Source of the DNA: Gammaproteobacteria bacterium
Lineage (GTDB): Bacteria > Pseudomonadota > Gammaproteobacteria > Steroidobacterales > Steroidobacteraceae
NCBI GenBank assembly: GCA_021323735.1
Contig: JAJPKM010000011.1
Location: 1 to 64,000 of the forward strand
Direction of reading: 5' to 3'
Length of the DNA: 64,000 nt
The position numbers and the translations under genes are program-made. How positions within the stretch are numbered: position 1 is the first letter of the stretch; each line of letters opens with the position of its first letter. Under the pieces are notes generated by a model that was not told the DNA's origin, did no database searches, and worked only from the letters and a program-made list of their open reading frames with translations. Below, one piece after another: positions 37,513 to 52,910 of this stretch.

Positions 37513-38460
37513 ATGAAAAGCATAAACATCGTCCACGCTGCGCTTTTCACGGCCCTGCTCATGGGCGCCGGGCCCGCGATCGCCAAGGATGCGAGCCTTA
37601 AGAACATCAAGGGCATCTGGGATCGAGTCGAGCACCACGATGCCGATTCGAGCGGAGTCAAAATCCATTATGTCGCCTTAGGTAAAGGCCCGCTCATTGT
37701 CATGATCCACGGCTTTCCGGACTTCTGGTACACCTGGCGCCGGCAGATGGACGCGTTGAGCGCACACTATCGCGTGGTCGCGGTGGATCAGCGCGGCTAC
37801 GATCTGTCAGATCGTCCCGCTGGCATCGAACAATACGCCATGCCCTTGCTGGTCAATGACATCGGCGCGGTCATCAAAGCCGAAGGCCGCACCAACGCCG
37901 TCATCGTCGGACACGACTGGGGCGGTGCGGTGGCCTGGACTTTAGCCATGACCCACCCAGAATGGATTCAGGCGCTCATCATCTTGAACCTGCCCCACCC
38001 CACCGGCATTCAACGTGAGATCAGGAACAATCCGGAGCAGCGCAAGAACAGCGAGTACGCGTTCAATTTCCAGAAGCCGGGCGCTGAAAAGAATCTCAGC
38101 GCCGAAAGGCTGGCGGGGTGGGTGAAGGATGACGCCGCCCGCGCACACTACATCGAGGCATTCAACCGTTCCGATTTTCAGGCCATGCTCAACTACTATC
38201 GCGCCAACTACCCGCGTCCCGACCAGGACCCGGCTGCCTCACCGCCCCCGCCCCTGCCCAAGGTCACCGTACCGGTACTCGAGTTTCACGGGCTGGCCGA
38301 TCAGGCGTTGCTGCCCGGCGCGCTCAGCGGTACCTGGGATTTGGTGGACAGGGATTTCACCCTGGTGACCATTCCTGGCGCGGGACACTTCGTGCAACAA
38401 GACGCATCCGATCTGGTGACCACCACGATGACGGATTGGCTGGCTCGGCGGATTCACTAA
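37513..38460 (+). CDS. Alpha/beta hydrolase, epoxide hydrolase-like, exported
   Basis: The 315-residue protein has a signal peptide (residues 1-24, ending GPAIAK). Its alpha/beta-hydrolase core has the oxyanion motif [11 protein letters not shown], the nucleophile elbow GHDWGG with Asp135, and the catalytic His in GAGHFVQ near residue 292. An Asp nucleophile rather than Ser, the HGxP motif and cap-domain Tyr residues (YYRANYPRP) favour epoxide hydrolase or dehalogenase over esterase. The export signal is unusual for this class. The ATG at 37513 is chosen because the signal peptide begins there. Confidence 0.85.
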   Translation: MKSINIVHAALFTALLMGAGPAIAKDASLKNIKGIWDRVEHHDADSSGVKIHYVALGKGPLIVMIHGFPDFWYTWRRQMDALSAHYRVVAVDQRGYDLSDRPAGIEQYAMPLLVNDIGAVIKAEGRTNAVIVGHDWGGAVAWTLAMTHPEWIQALIILNLPHPTGIQREIRNNPEQRKNSEYAFNFQKPGAEKNLSAERLAGWVKDDAARAHYIEAFNRSDFQAMLNYYRANYPRPDQDPAASPPPPLPKVTVPVLEFHGLADQALLPGALSGTWDLVDRDFTLVTIPGAGHFVQQDASDLVTTTMTDWLARRIH

Positions 38461-38601
38461 GTGAGATGGCGGGGCGAGCTTGCGAGCCCGTGGCCGGAAG
38501 CTGTCGGCAGCGCGGTGCTTGGCGAGTCGCGCGGTAGTGCGAGCCTACGACTGTGCGCGACGGTGTGGCGATAGGCAAGCCCGGTATGTGAAGATCGCAC
38601 C

Positions 38602-39234
38602 ATGAACACAAATGGCGCGACCGCGAATATTTCCGTGGTGTTGTTTGACGTGGGCGGCGTGCTGGTCGAGCTCAGCGGTGTGGACACCATGCTTAAGTGG
38701 CTCGGGAACAGCCTCAGTACCGACGAGTTCTGGCGAAGGTGGCTGCAGTCGAAATCGGTACGGGATTTCGAGACGGGACGCGTGACGGCGGACGAATTCG
38801 CGGCCGGCATGATCGAGGAATTCCGGCTGCCAGTTGGCAAGCAGGAATTTTTGACATCGTTCACCGGCTGGCTGACCGGGCTTTTCCCCGGTACCCTGGA
38901 GATGCTGGCATGCATACCGAGGTCTTATCGGCGCGCGCTGCTGTCCAATAGCAACTCATTGCACTGGACACGCGTGGTCGATGAGCTCCAGCTTGGGCCC
39001 GCGTTCGACCACCATTTCGTGTCGCATTTGACAGGGCGCATCAAGCCGGACGCCGATGCCTTCGAGCAGGTGGTGACCTCGCTGAACTGCAGGCCGGAGC
39101 AAGTGCTCTTTCTCGATGACAATACGCTGAACATCGATGCCGCCCGGCACTTCGGCATGCAAGCGGTGCGCGTCCGAGGAATCGAGGAGACAAAGCGCGC
39201 GCTCGTGGATCTGGGGGTAATCAGGCGCTCATAG
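38602..39234 (+). CDS. HAD-family phosphatase (YihX-like)
   Basis: The 210-residue HAD-superfamily IA hydrolase shows motif I VVLFDVGGVL, motif II LLSNSNSLHW, motif III Lys in GRIKPDADAF and motif IV VLFLDDNTLN. In motif I the second Asp of DxD is Gly, as is common in the YihX-like D-x-G-G/N-V group. It probably dephosphorylates a small sugar phosphate or nucleotide; the substrate is unknown. It follows the epoxide-hydrolase-like gene by 141 bases, which include a GC-rich hairpin (stem gtcgcgc/gcgcgac, 38526-38561). It is the last ordinary chromosomal gene before the accessory zone. Confidence 0.87.
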   Translation: MNTNGATANISVVLFDVGGVLVELSGVDTMLKWLGNSLSTDEFWRRWLQSKSVRDFETGRVTADEFAAGMIEEFRLPVGKQEFLTSFTGWLTGLFPGTLEMLACIPRSYRRALLSNSNSLHWTRVVDELQLGPAFDHHFVSHLTGRIKPDADAFEQVVTSLNCRPEQVLFLDDNTLNIDAARHFGMQAVRVRGIEETKRALVDLGVIRRS

Positions 39235-39514
39235 CGTCACTTATGAGCGGTGCACCAGCCAAGTCCGTCTCAATGCACCAACCGATACTGTCTTCCCCTA
39301 CTACATTGCGCTAATGAATATCGAACGGCTCGGTGACTCACGATGCGCCATTACCAGCCTCCGAAGGAATAGCGGGCAACAAAGTCCGGTTTCTCTACAT
39401 TGCCGGGGCTTATTGGCATGTCGGGGTTCGCTATAGCGTGATAGAAGATCGAACGCCTGACACGATTACCTGTACAGAAGGCCAGGGAAAAGATCGTTAT
39501 GGAGATACTCGACA

Positions 39515-39846
39515 GTGTCCTCGCTCAAACCAGCCGTTAAGCCCGTGACCAAGTCCAAGGCCTTAGCAACCGCCGAAAACATCACCCGAGCCATCCTCAT
39601 CCTGCGCGGCCAGCGGGTACTTCTCGACAGCGAACTCGCCGGGCTCTACGGCGTCGAGACGCGTGCGCTTAACCAGGCTGTCAGACGCAACGCCGAACGC
39701 TTTCCCGAGGACTTCCGGTTTCAGCTCACCGCCAAAGAGGCAGCCGCTTCAAGATCACAATCTGTGACCTTGAAGCCAGGTCGTGGACAGAACATCAAAT
39801 TTCTACCCTACGCGTTCACCGAACACGGTGCCATCATGGTCGCCAT
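39515..39846 (+). pseudogene. ORF6N-domain protein, cut by an IS21 remnant
   Basis: From GTG 39515 about 110 residues match the ORF6N (KilA-N-like) DNA-binding domain: ILRGQRVLLDSELAGLYGVE and TRALNQAVRRNAERFPEDFR, then FTEHGAIMVAM. After this point the frame continues with residues that are the reverse complement of the transposase IstA, so the original 3' part has been lost. ORF6N genes are common in prophages and islands and are often solitary. The exact junction, near 39846, is estimated from where family similarity stops. GGAG lies 10 bases before the GTG. Confidence 0.75.
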
Positions 39847-41137
39847 GGACCTCCACCGCCTGGGCGGTGAGCCGGACATCGACGCGCTCCCCGATCAATC
39901 GATAGGGAACCGAGTAATACGCTCGGGCGACCTCGATGTGATAGTCGGGATGTACCTTGGCCTTGCGCCACTCGCCGAACTCGTAGGCTCGGGGCGGCAA
40001 GGGCTTGAGGGTCGCCCGCTCGAACTGCTCGAAGCGCGAGCGGCGGTTGCCCTCGATCTTTTTGAACGCCCGGGTGTTGAGCCGCTCGACCAGAGAAGCA
40101 ACCGTGCCGTTCAGCTCACCGATCGAGAAGAACGTCTGGTTGCGAAGGCGCGCCAAAATCCAGCGCTCCACGACCAGCACGCCGGTCTCGACCTTGGCCT
40201 TGTCGCGGGGCTTACGCACGCGCGCCGGCAGCACCGCGAGCTGATAGTACTCGGCAAAATCCTGATACGCCCGATTGATGTCCGGATCGTAGCGGTGGGC
40301 CTTGGTGACGCCGCTCTTGAGGTTGTCCGGGACGATCGCCCGCGGTGCGCCGCCGAAGTAGTTGAGCGCGCGCACGTGCGCGCCGAGCCAATCACCGGCC
40401 CCTTGGCTTAAAGAAGCCTCGGCGTAGGTGTAGTTGGAAAATCCCAGCACCGCGACGAAGATCTGCGCCGCGCGGGTGGATCCTGTGTGCCGGTCCTGGA
40501 TCGGAACCGTATGACCGGCATAATCCACGAACAACTTGTCGCCGGGCGTGTGTTCCTGGCGCAGCACGAGCTCTTGGGTCGCGAGCCAGCGGCGGTACTG
40601 ATCGCAGAACACGCTGTACTGCCAGCCATCGGGATGAGTGCTCTTGTACTCCTCCCACAGCAACAATCGCGTGACGCTGCGGCGGCGAAGCTCGGCGTGC
40701 AGGTAAGCAAAATCCGGACGTGGCGTGCGCGACAATGGCACCACCCGCCGATACATCTTGGCATGCAGCGCTGCCTCGTCCATCGTCGGCGGCAGCGGCC
40801 AAGTGACACCGGCATCGCGCGCTCGGCGCACGCACTCCTGCACGGTCGAACGCGCGCTGCCAATCGCAGCGGCTATCTGTCGGTCGCTGAAGCCTTCGGC
40901 CTTGAGCCGCAGGACCTCCCGAATCTTGCGCACGGGTAACCTCTCTTGCCCCACCGTAGCTCCCCTTCCCATCGGAAAAAGAAACCACGGTAGCGGCGGT
41001 TAACCCGCGCCACACCCCCTGCCGGCATCGACCGGAACGGTGGCCCGGCATGGACCGGAATGCTGGCCCGGCATGGACCGGAATGCTGGCCCGACATGCT
41101 CCGGAACTGGTGGCCGGCTTCGACCGGAATACGCACA
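39846..41137 (-). mobile_element. IS21-family element, truncated (istA without istB)
   Basis: The intact end is at 41137, where the minus strand begins TGTGCGTATTCCGG, a typical IS21-type terminus. It is followed by five tandem 23-bp repeats (41024-41138) and then istA. The distal part, with the end of istA, all of istB and the other terminus, is missing and joined to ORF6N coding sequence near 39846. The element is therefore immobile on its own. The repeats are the probable IstA binding sites. Confidence 0.8.
39847..40972 (-). pseudogene. istA: IS21-family transposase IstA, 3'-truncated
   Basis: About 370 genuine residues of a roughly 500-residue IstA remain. An N-terminal HTH (VRKIREVLRLKAEGFSDRQI, then AAAIGSARSTVQECVRRARD) is followed by the DDE integrase core: DKLFVDYAGHTVPIQD (first Asp), RAIVPDNLKSGV (second Asp) and DKAKVETGV (Glu). 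The protein then reads into foreign sequence after RLTAQAVEVH. Translation may begin at the first ATG (40972) or at the GTG 13 codons later (40933), which fits many IstA starts. The catalytic triad is present, but the C-terminal region and the IstB ATPase are absent, so activity is unlikely. Confidence 0.85.
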
Positions 41138-41138
41138 T
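41024..41138. repeat. Five tandem 23-bp repeats at the IS21 end
   Basis: Units begin at 41024, 41047, 41070, 41093 and 41116 with a strict 23-bp period. Each has a GGCATSGACCGGAA-like core followed by a GGTGGCC or GCTGGCC-type tail; units 2 and 3 are identical. There are no spacers, which rules out CRISPR. They match the multiple terminal repeats known for IS21-family ends. Confidence 0.85.
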
Positions 41139-41338
41139 GTACGGGGACGCCATCCCGGCCAGGAACCTACACCTTATCATGGGCACCATGCTCGCCCATC
41201 CGCGCACCTTCATCATCATCGGTCTGCTGTATCACTGCTGCGCTCAGGGCTCCCCGGAAGAGATCAATAAGTGGCACACCCTCATCGACGATTCTATGAT
41301 CGCAGGTGCCACGAACTCCTCCACGCGGATACGAACTC

Positions 41339-41764
41339 ATGAGCTACGACTTAGCGGTCTTCGATCCAAGAGATGATCTGCGGGATCCATCCACATTTTC
41401 CAACTGGTATGATGCCCGTACAAAGTGGCACGGTGATGTCTACTTCGACGAGGCGCCCATCTCAACCTCGTCGCTCCAGGCGTGGCTTCAGGATATGCTC
41501 AAGATATTTCCGCCGATGAATGGACCTCGCCGACCGTCGTTCGAGGATGCAGAGCGATGGGACTGGGTTGCTGACTACGCGATTACTTCCGACCTCATTT
41601 ATATCGCTTTCTCCTCGTCAAGAGCTGGCCTTGTCTATGACACCGTTTATCGATTGGCGGCGAAGCACGGGGTTGGATTCTATGACGTCGGCGAGAGTCC
41701 GGGAGAGGTCTGGTTTCCGCGACCCGGAGGCGGCCTTGAGTTGGTCTATAGAGTGCAGCGATGA
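41339..41764 (+). CDS. Conserved hypothetical protein, possible immunity-type
   Basis: The 141-residue soluble acidic protein starts MSYDLAVFDPRDDLRDPSTF and contains WYDARTKWHG, MLKIFPPMNGP and DVGESPGEVWFPRP. I recall hypothetical proteins with the same MSYDLxVFDP start and FPPMNGP block but no defined function. Similar single-domain acidic proteins are found scattered near polymorphic-toxin loci, and this one converges on an NTF2-fold immunity gene with 27 bases between stops. An immunity role is therefore possible but unproven. The start is set by the family-like N-terminus. Confidence 0.6.
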   Translation: MSYDLAVFDPRDDLRDPSTFSNWYDARTKWHGDVYFDEAPISTSSLQAWLQDMLKIFPPMNGPRRPSFEDAERWDWVADYAITSDLIYIAFSSSRAGLVYDTVYRLAAKHGVGFYDVGESPGEVWFPRPGGGLELVYRVQR

Positions 41765-41791
41765 TTGGGCTCCTGAAAGGACTTGCGAGAG

Positions 41792-42124
41792 CTAAGTTAT
41801 CGTGACTATTTCGCCATTTGATTTTCTTATATGCACTGTCAATCGTCGCGGGATTATCGCCCCCATTGATCCATTTATTGCGTTATCAAACGTGACCCAC
41901 CAAGTATCTCCCCGATCAATAATATTCCCTGATCCTCGAATAGAGAAAATATTCTTTGGATATTTTTCCTCGATGACAAGGCGTGCCAGTCGCTCCGCAA
42001 AACTCTGCGAGACGAAGGGCTCGGTGATATTTTGAAGCTTCATAAACGGGTCCAACATAGCTCTGTGATCCGTGACGCATCCAGTCATTGAGAGCAACAT
42101 CATTATGGCAGTGACTTGCTTCAT
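41792..42124 (-). CDS. NTF2-fold immunity lipoprotein (YbbC-like)
   Basis: The 110-residue protein begins MKQVTAIMMLLSMTGC, a short lipoprotein signal, so it would be anchored facing the periplasm. The mature part (FAERLARLVIEEKYPKNIFS, then RGDTWWVTFDNAI and PRRLTVHIRKSNGEIVTI) matches the 'NTF2 fold immunity protein' family, known beside RHS and other polymorphic toxins. Its ATG overlaps the stop codon of the reconstructed upstream toxin reading frame (ATGA), the standard toxin-immunity coupling. The toxin has since been broken by an IS66 insertion, so this immunity gene is now separated from its promoter by about 2.5 kb of mobile DNA. Confidence 0.8.
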   Translation of the reverse strand: MKQVTAIMMLLSMTGCVTDHRAMLDPFMKLQNITEPFVSQSFAERLARLVIEEKYPKNIFSIRGSGNIIDRGDTWWVTFDNAINGSMGAIIPRRLTVHIRKSNGEIVTIT

Positions 42125-42380
42125 GGAAAAAAAGCCCCTAAGGGGATTATAGTTTGAGGCGTCGTTGCATTTGGTTGATACCAAACAACTCCGAATATGG
42201 ACGGTAACGATTGGCCGGGAGCTATGCCGAATGCCAACAGTTGTGGACTCGCCGAATAAAGGCTCCCAGGGGAATCTAGGTGCGAGTACACCAACGTAAG
42301 CGATTAGATAACCACACTCTGTCGCCGCGGGTAAGTAGCTGATGGTATGTCTCCCTTCGTAGGCAGAGGGAGTGCGGCAG

Positions 42381-42737
42381 ATGACACGGGACCAGGCGAA
42401 CGCGATGTGGCACGCGCGATGGACGCAATTTCGCAATTCGGGCCTTACGATGAAGGAGTATGCGCAACGCGAGGGCTTTTACGCGCCGAGCGCATATCGA
42501 TGGCTGCGTAAAGCGCGCCGCTGTGGGTTGTGGCCGGACGAGACGAAGCCCGGGAAGCTGATCGCGGTGAGGAAGCCGCGGGCCGCTGCGGTGTTCGCAC
42601 GCGTCGCTGTGAGGGACGCGGTTCGAAGCTCGATGCTGCTACGATTGGTGTTGAGTAACGGTCGTCGCGCCGAGCTGGAGATCGGCAGCGTTGGTGAACT
42701 TGCCGAGGTGATCGACGTGCTCGAGCGTCGTGCATGA
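42381..42737 (+). CDS. tnpA: IS66 accessory protein TnpA
   Basis: This 118-residue small helix-turn-helix protein begins MTRDQANAMWHARWTQFRNS and then KEYAQREGFYAPSAYRWLRK. This is the IS66 OrfA pattern (W-x-x-x-[IVL]-x-x-[FW]-x-x-S-G and HTH). I use the ATG at 42381 because GGAG lies 8 bases upstream; a GTG 9 bases earlier is in frame. The stop overlaps the tnpB start (ATGA). Confidence 0.88.
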   Translation: MTRDQANAMWHARWTQFRNSGLTMKEYAQREGFYAPSAYRWLRKARRCGLWPDETKPGKLIAVRKPRAAAVFARVAVRDAVRSSMLLRLVLSNGRRAELEIGSVGELAEVIDVLERRA

Positions 42738-43087
42738 TCCGGCCGACCGCGGCGGCAGTGGTGTATCTGTGCGTGGCGCCGACGGATCTGCGCAAGCAGG
42801 CGGCCTCGTTAGCGTTGCTGGTGGAACAGAGTCTGAAGCGCGACGTGTTTGCCCCCGCGTTGTATGTGTTCAGCAATGCGCGCCGCGATCGGATCCGTAT
42901 CTTGTATTGGGAGAGGAACGGCTTGGTGTTGTGGTCAAAGAGGCTTGAGCAACAACGATTTATCTGGCCGCGGATGAGTGATGGCGACACGGTCTCAATG
43001 AGCGGCACTGAACTCAACCAACTGCTCGACGGCTTTGATGTGTGGGCGCAGGGGCACCGGGAGATGGCACTCAAGAGAGTTGGATAA
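42734..43087 (+). CDS. tnpB: IS66 accessory protein TnpB (IS66 Orf2 family)
   Basis: The 117-residue protein has VYLCVAPTDLRKQAASLALL, then FVFSN-like FSNARRDRIRILYWERNGLV and a C-terminal WPR/D region. This is the IS66 Orf2 family signature [VT]-D-[LM]-R-K and [FV]-x-N-[RK]-R-[RG]-D-x-[IVL]-K/R. It overlaps tnpA by 4 bases and is required with TnpA and TnpC for transposition. It appears intact. Confidence 0.92.
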   Translation: MIRPTAAAVVYLCVAPTDLRKQAASLALLVEQSLKRDVFAPALYVFSNARRDRIRILYWERNGLVLWSKRLEQQRFIWPRMSDGDTVSMSGTELNQLLDGFDVWAQGHREMALKRVG

Positions 43088-43158
43088 AATCGCGCAATAG
43101 CCTGTAAATAAAGGCATATGCTGCTGCAAGGAGAACTTCGACATGCGATAATCCTCGC

Positions 43159-44735
43159 ATGTTGGAGAGCCCTGAGGTTGGCGCCGATACCGCAGTCACT
43201 GCGGACGATCGCGCCGCGCTGCTCGTAGAGAACTCAGAGCTTCGCGCTCGGGTTGAGGCAGGAAAACATCGCATCCATTTGCTCGAAGAAGCCCTGAGGG
43301 TCCTAAAGGCGAGCACCTATGGGCCGAGCCGGGAGCGCTTGAGCGTCGCCGCCGGTCAGGTCGAACTGTTCAACGAGATCGAAGCCACCCTCGACATTAC
43401 CGATACGGTGGGCATCGAGCCCGAGCTCAAAGCCACACCGCTGCGCGAGGAGAAGCTGAGTGCGGCCAAGCCCGGACGAGCCAAGCTTGCCTCGCATCTG
43501 CCGCGCGTCGAGGTGCGTCACGAACTGACCTTGGCCGAGCGCCAGTGCGCCTGCGGCGGGACCCTCGAGGAGATCGGCGCCGACTTGAGCGAGCAAATCG
43601 ACTATGTGCCTGCCAAGGTGCAGGTGCTGCGCCACGTGCGCGTGAAGTATGCCTGCCCCGGCTGCGAGCAGTGCGTGAAGACGGCAGCGCTACCCGAGCA
43701 TATCCTGCCGAAGACCAATGCCTCGCCGGGACTGCTTGCACACCTTGTGACCAGCAAATACGTGGACTCCCTGCCGTTGTATCGGCTAGAGGGCCAGTTC
43801 GAGCGCCACAACGTGCGGTTGCCGCGGGCAACTCAAGCGGCCTGGATGATCAGCCTCACATCGCCTCTGCAGCCGCTCTATAACCTAATGGATGAACGCG
43901 TACGCGCCTCTGGCTATGTGCGCATCGATGAGACCCGGATACAGGTTTTAAACAGCGAGAAGGCGCCAAGTGCCCTGCACTGGATGTGGGTGCGGGTCGC
44001 CGGCCCCAAACACCAACGAATCATCCTCTTCGACTATGACCCGAGTCGCGGCGGCGAGGTCGCCGATGGTCTCATCGAGGGCTGTAGCGGCTATCTGCAA
44101 AGCGATGGGTATCAGGCCTACGAGGGCGTGAGCCAGCGTGCGGGTCTAGTTCACGTTGGATGCTTCGCGCATGCGCGAAGACGCTTCTTCGAAGCCCTCA
44201 AAGCCTTGCCCAACGCACAGCGCAAACTCGCCAGCACCGCCCAGGAAGCGGTGCGCCGTATCGATGCGTTATACCTGATCGAGCGAGAGATTAAAGATCT
44301 CGACGATGAGGAACGCACGCGCATCCGAACCGAGCAAGCCGTGCCGAAGCTGGCATCATTGCATGCTTGGGCATCGCAGATGCAACATGAGACCATGCCC
44401 TCAGGCAAACTCGGCGAGGCGCTCGCATACTTGATCACGCAATGGCCGAAGCTGCGAAGCTGGTGCGTTACGTCGAAGATCCACGCATCGCCATCGATAC
44501 CAATCTTGCCGAGAACGCGATCAGGCCCTTCGCACTTGGACGGCGCAACTGGCTGTTCAGCGATACCGTGAGAGGTGCAAAGGCGAGCGCCATGCTCTAC
44601 AGCATCGTCTCCACCGCACGCGCTAACGGGCTTGAACCATACGCCTATCTACGGCGGCTATTTGATCAATTACCGAAGGCGAAAACCGTTGAGGACTTCG
44701 AGGCGCTCTTGCCGTTCAATGCCTCGCTCAACTAG
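43159..44735 (+). pseudogene. tnpC: IS66 transposase TnpC, frameshifted by an 8-bp duplication
   Basis: The first frame (43159 to about 44447) encodes the leucine-rich N-terminus, the zinc-like region CACGGTLEEIGADLSEQIDY, LVTSKYVDSLPLYRLEGQFE, and the DDE core with RIDETRIQVL and LQSDGYQAYEGV. The C-terminal part ([20 protein letters not shown], with the catalytic Glu in AENAIRP, then [20 protein letters not shown]) lies in another frame. The break coincides with gaagctgc followed by gaagctgg at 44448-44463, an 8-bp tandem duplication; deleting one copy restores the frame. As read, the protein stops early after foreign residues and lacks the catalytic Glu, so this IS66 copy should be transposition-defective unless complemented. 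Confidence 0.88.
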
Positions 44736-45094
44736 GCAAGAGCGGTATTTGTCGATCGCTTACACACCAACACCTGGCCTGGTGTAAAACTAGGATTCTC
44801 ACCAGTTTTTACCTCGATAATCGTCAAGGCCCCAGTGATGGGATCCTTTGCGAAAATATCCGGCCTCGCGCACGGAGAGGCCCCAGTCAAACAGATCGTT
44901 GGTCCATTAACAACCTGAACGCCAGCTCCACGCAGGCCACCTGTGAGCTGGGCTACCAACTGGTCATGGTACGCGCCCTGATAGGCCGTGGCGATAACCG
45001 TAACAGTCTCGCAGTCCGGGCAAGCATCCGACGTCTGACCTTGCGCTATACCCGCGCTCTGCGCGGATGGATCCTGACTTTGCGCCAAAGATGG

Positions 45095-45508
45095 CTAAAG
45101 CGATAGGCGAGCCATCGTTACCGCTGTCCAGCCCATTGCGGCCCCCGTCATTATCGGAAGCACGATCACGACAAGGCAGCCAACAATTTTTGTTGAATTA
45201 GAATATCCGTCAAATTCGCCTTCGAATTGCTTCCATCGGCTTTTATGTTGCACCCCGTAATAGTTCAACGCCGTGATCGCCGCGGCCAAAAAGGCGATAA
45301 AGAGAGTCGCTCCTAATCCGTGAGTCGGGATGAAGCTGCGCTTCAGTAATATTGAAGTGATTCCCAAGAAATTTAGAATCAGCCCCATTTGAGTGCAAAC
45401 TAGCAAACTCATTGCTCTGAATTCAACCCAACTATCATCGGATATAGCGTTGAGGACGCGACGAAGTTCCCAGAAGGCGAAAGCGAGCACTTTTCGTGGT
45501 TGTAGCAT
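45095..45508 (-). CDS. Small membrane protein, candidate RHS immunity protein
   Basis: The 137-residue protein has three to four hydrophobic segments (SLLVCTQMGLILNFLGITSI, GATLFIAFLAAAITALNYYG, then IVGCLVVIVLPIMTGAAMGW). I do not recognise a family. Its ATG lies 3 bases after the stop of the giant RHS gene, exactly where the immunity gene for a variable C-terminal toxin is normally found, and membrane-protein immunity is common when the toxin acts on membranes. Its TAG stop is followed in the same frame by the orphan toxin sequence. The call rests on position and topology only. Confidence 0.55.
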   Translation of the reverse strand: MLQPRKVLAFAFWELRRVLNAISDDSWVEFRAMSLLVCTQMGLILNFLGITSILLKRSFIPTHGLGATLFIAFLAAAITALNYYGVQHKSRWKQFEGEFDGYSNSTKIVGCLVVIVLPIMTGAAMGWTAVTMARLSL

Positions 45509-45511
45509 TTG

Positions 45512-52783
<7,272 letters not shown>

Positions 52784-52910
52784 GCTTCATTCTCCCTTCG
52801 GGCGTTGCACGCGAAATAGCTGCCACGCCATCCTTAACCCATTGTTGTTTCGCAAAATCCTAGAAAATTTTTTGTGACCTGCTTTCGTCGAGCACTTCGC
52901 CCTCACTCAT

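Larger units (their letters stand above)
42296..44763 (+). mobile_element. IS66-family element with exact 8-bp target duplication
   Basis: The 2468-bp element has termini GTAAGCGAT (42296) and, inverted, ATCGCTTAC (ending 44763). The direct repeat acaccaac flanks it at 42288-42295 and 44764-44771; 8 bp is the normal IS66 target duplication. Inside are tnpA, tnpB and a frameshifted tnpC, all on the plus strand, opposite to the gene it interrupts. Confidence 0.95.
42121..45088 (-). pseudogene. Nuclease-like polymorphic toxin tip, split by IS66
   Basis: The upstream piece (45088 down to 44764) encodes CPDCETVTVIATAYQGAYHD and later RPDIFAKDPITGALTIIEVK with TGENPSFTPGQV. The D...ExK arrangement is typical of PD-(D/E)XK nuclease toxins. 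The downstream piece (42295 to 42121) encodes YSHLDSPGSLYSASPQLLAF and ends PLGAFFP. Removing the IS66 element and one 8-bp target copy joins the two in one frame: 325 plus 167 bases make 164 codons including stop. The start is a TTG at 45088, seven bases after the stop of the membrane-protein gene and in its frame, so it may be a displaced (orphan) toxin tip. Toxicity is inferred. Confidence 0.7.

Noticed and set aside
38461-38601. GC-rich hairpin sequence considered as a dispersed REP-type repeat
   Set aside because: I found no second copy in the window, so a repeat family cannot be claimed.
41024-41138. Regular 23-bp repeats, considered as a CRISPR array
   Set aside because: The units are directly adjacent with no spacers, no cas genes are present, and the position is the end of an IS21 element.
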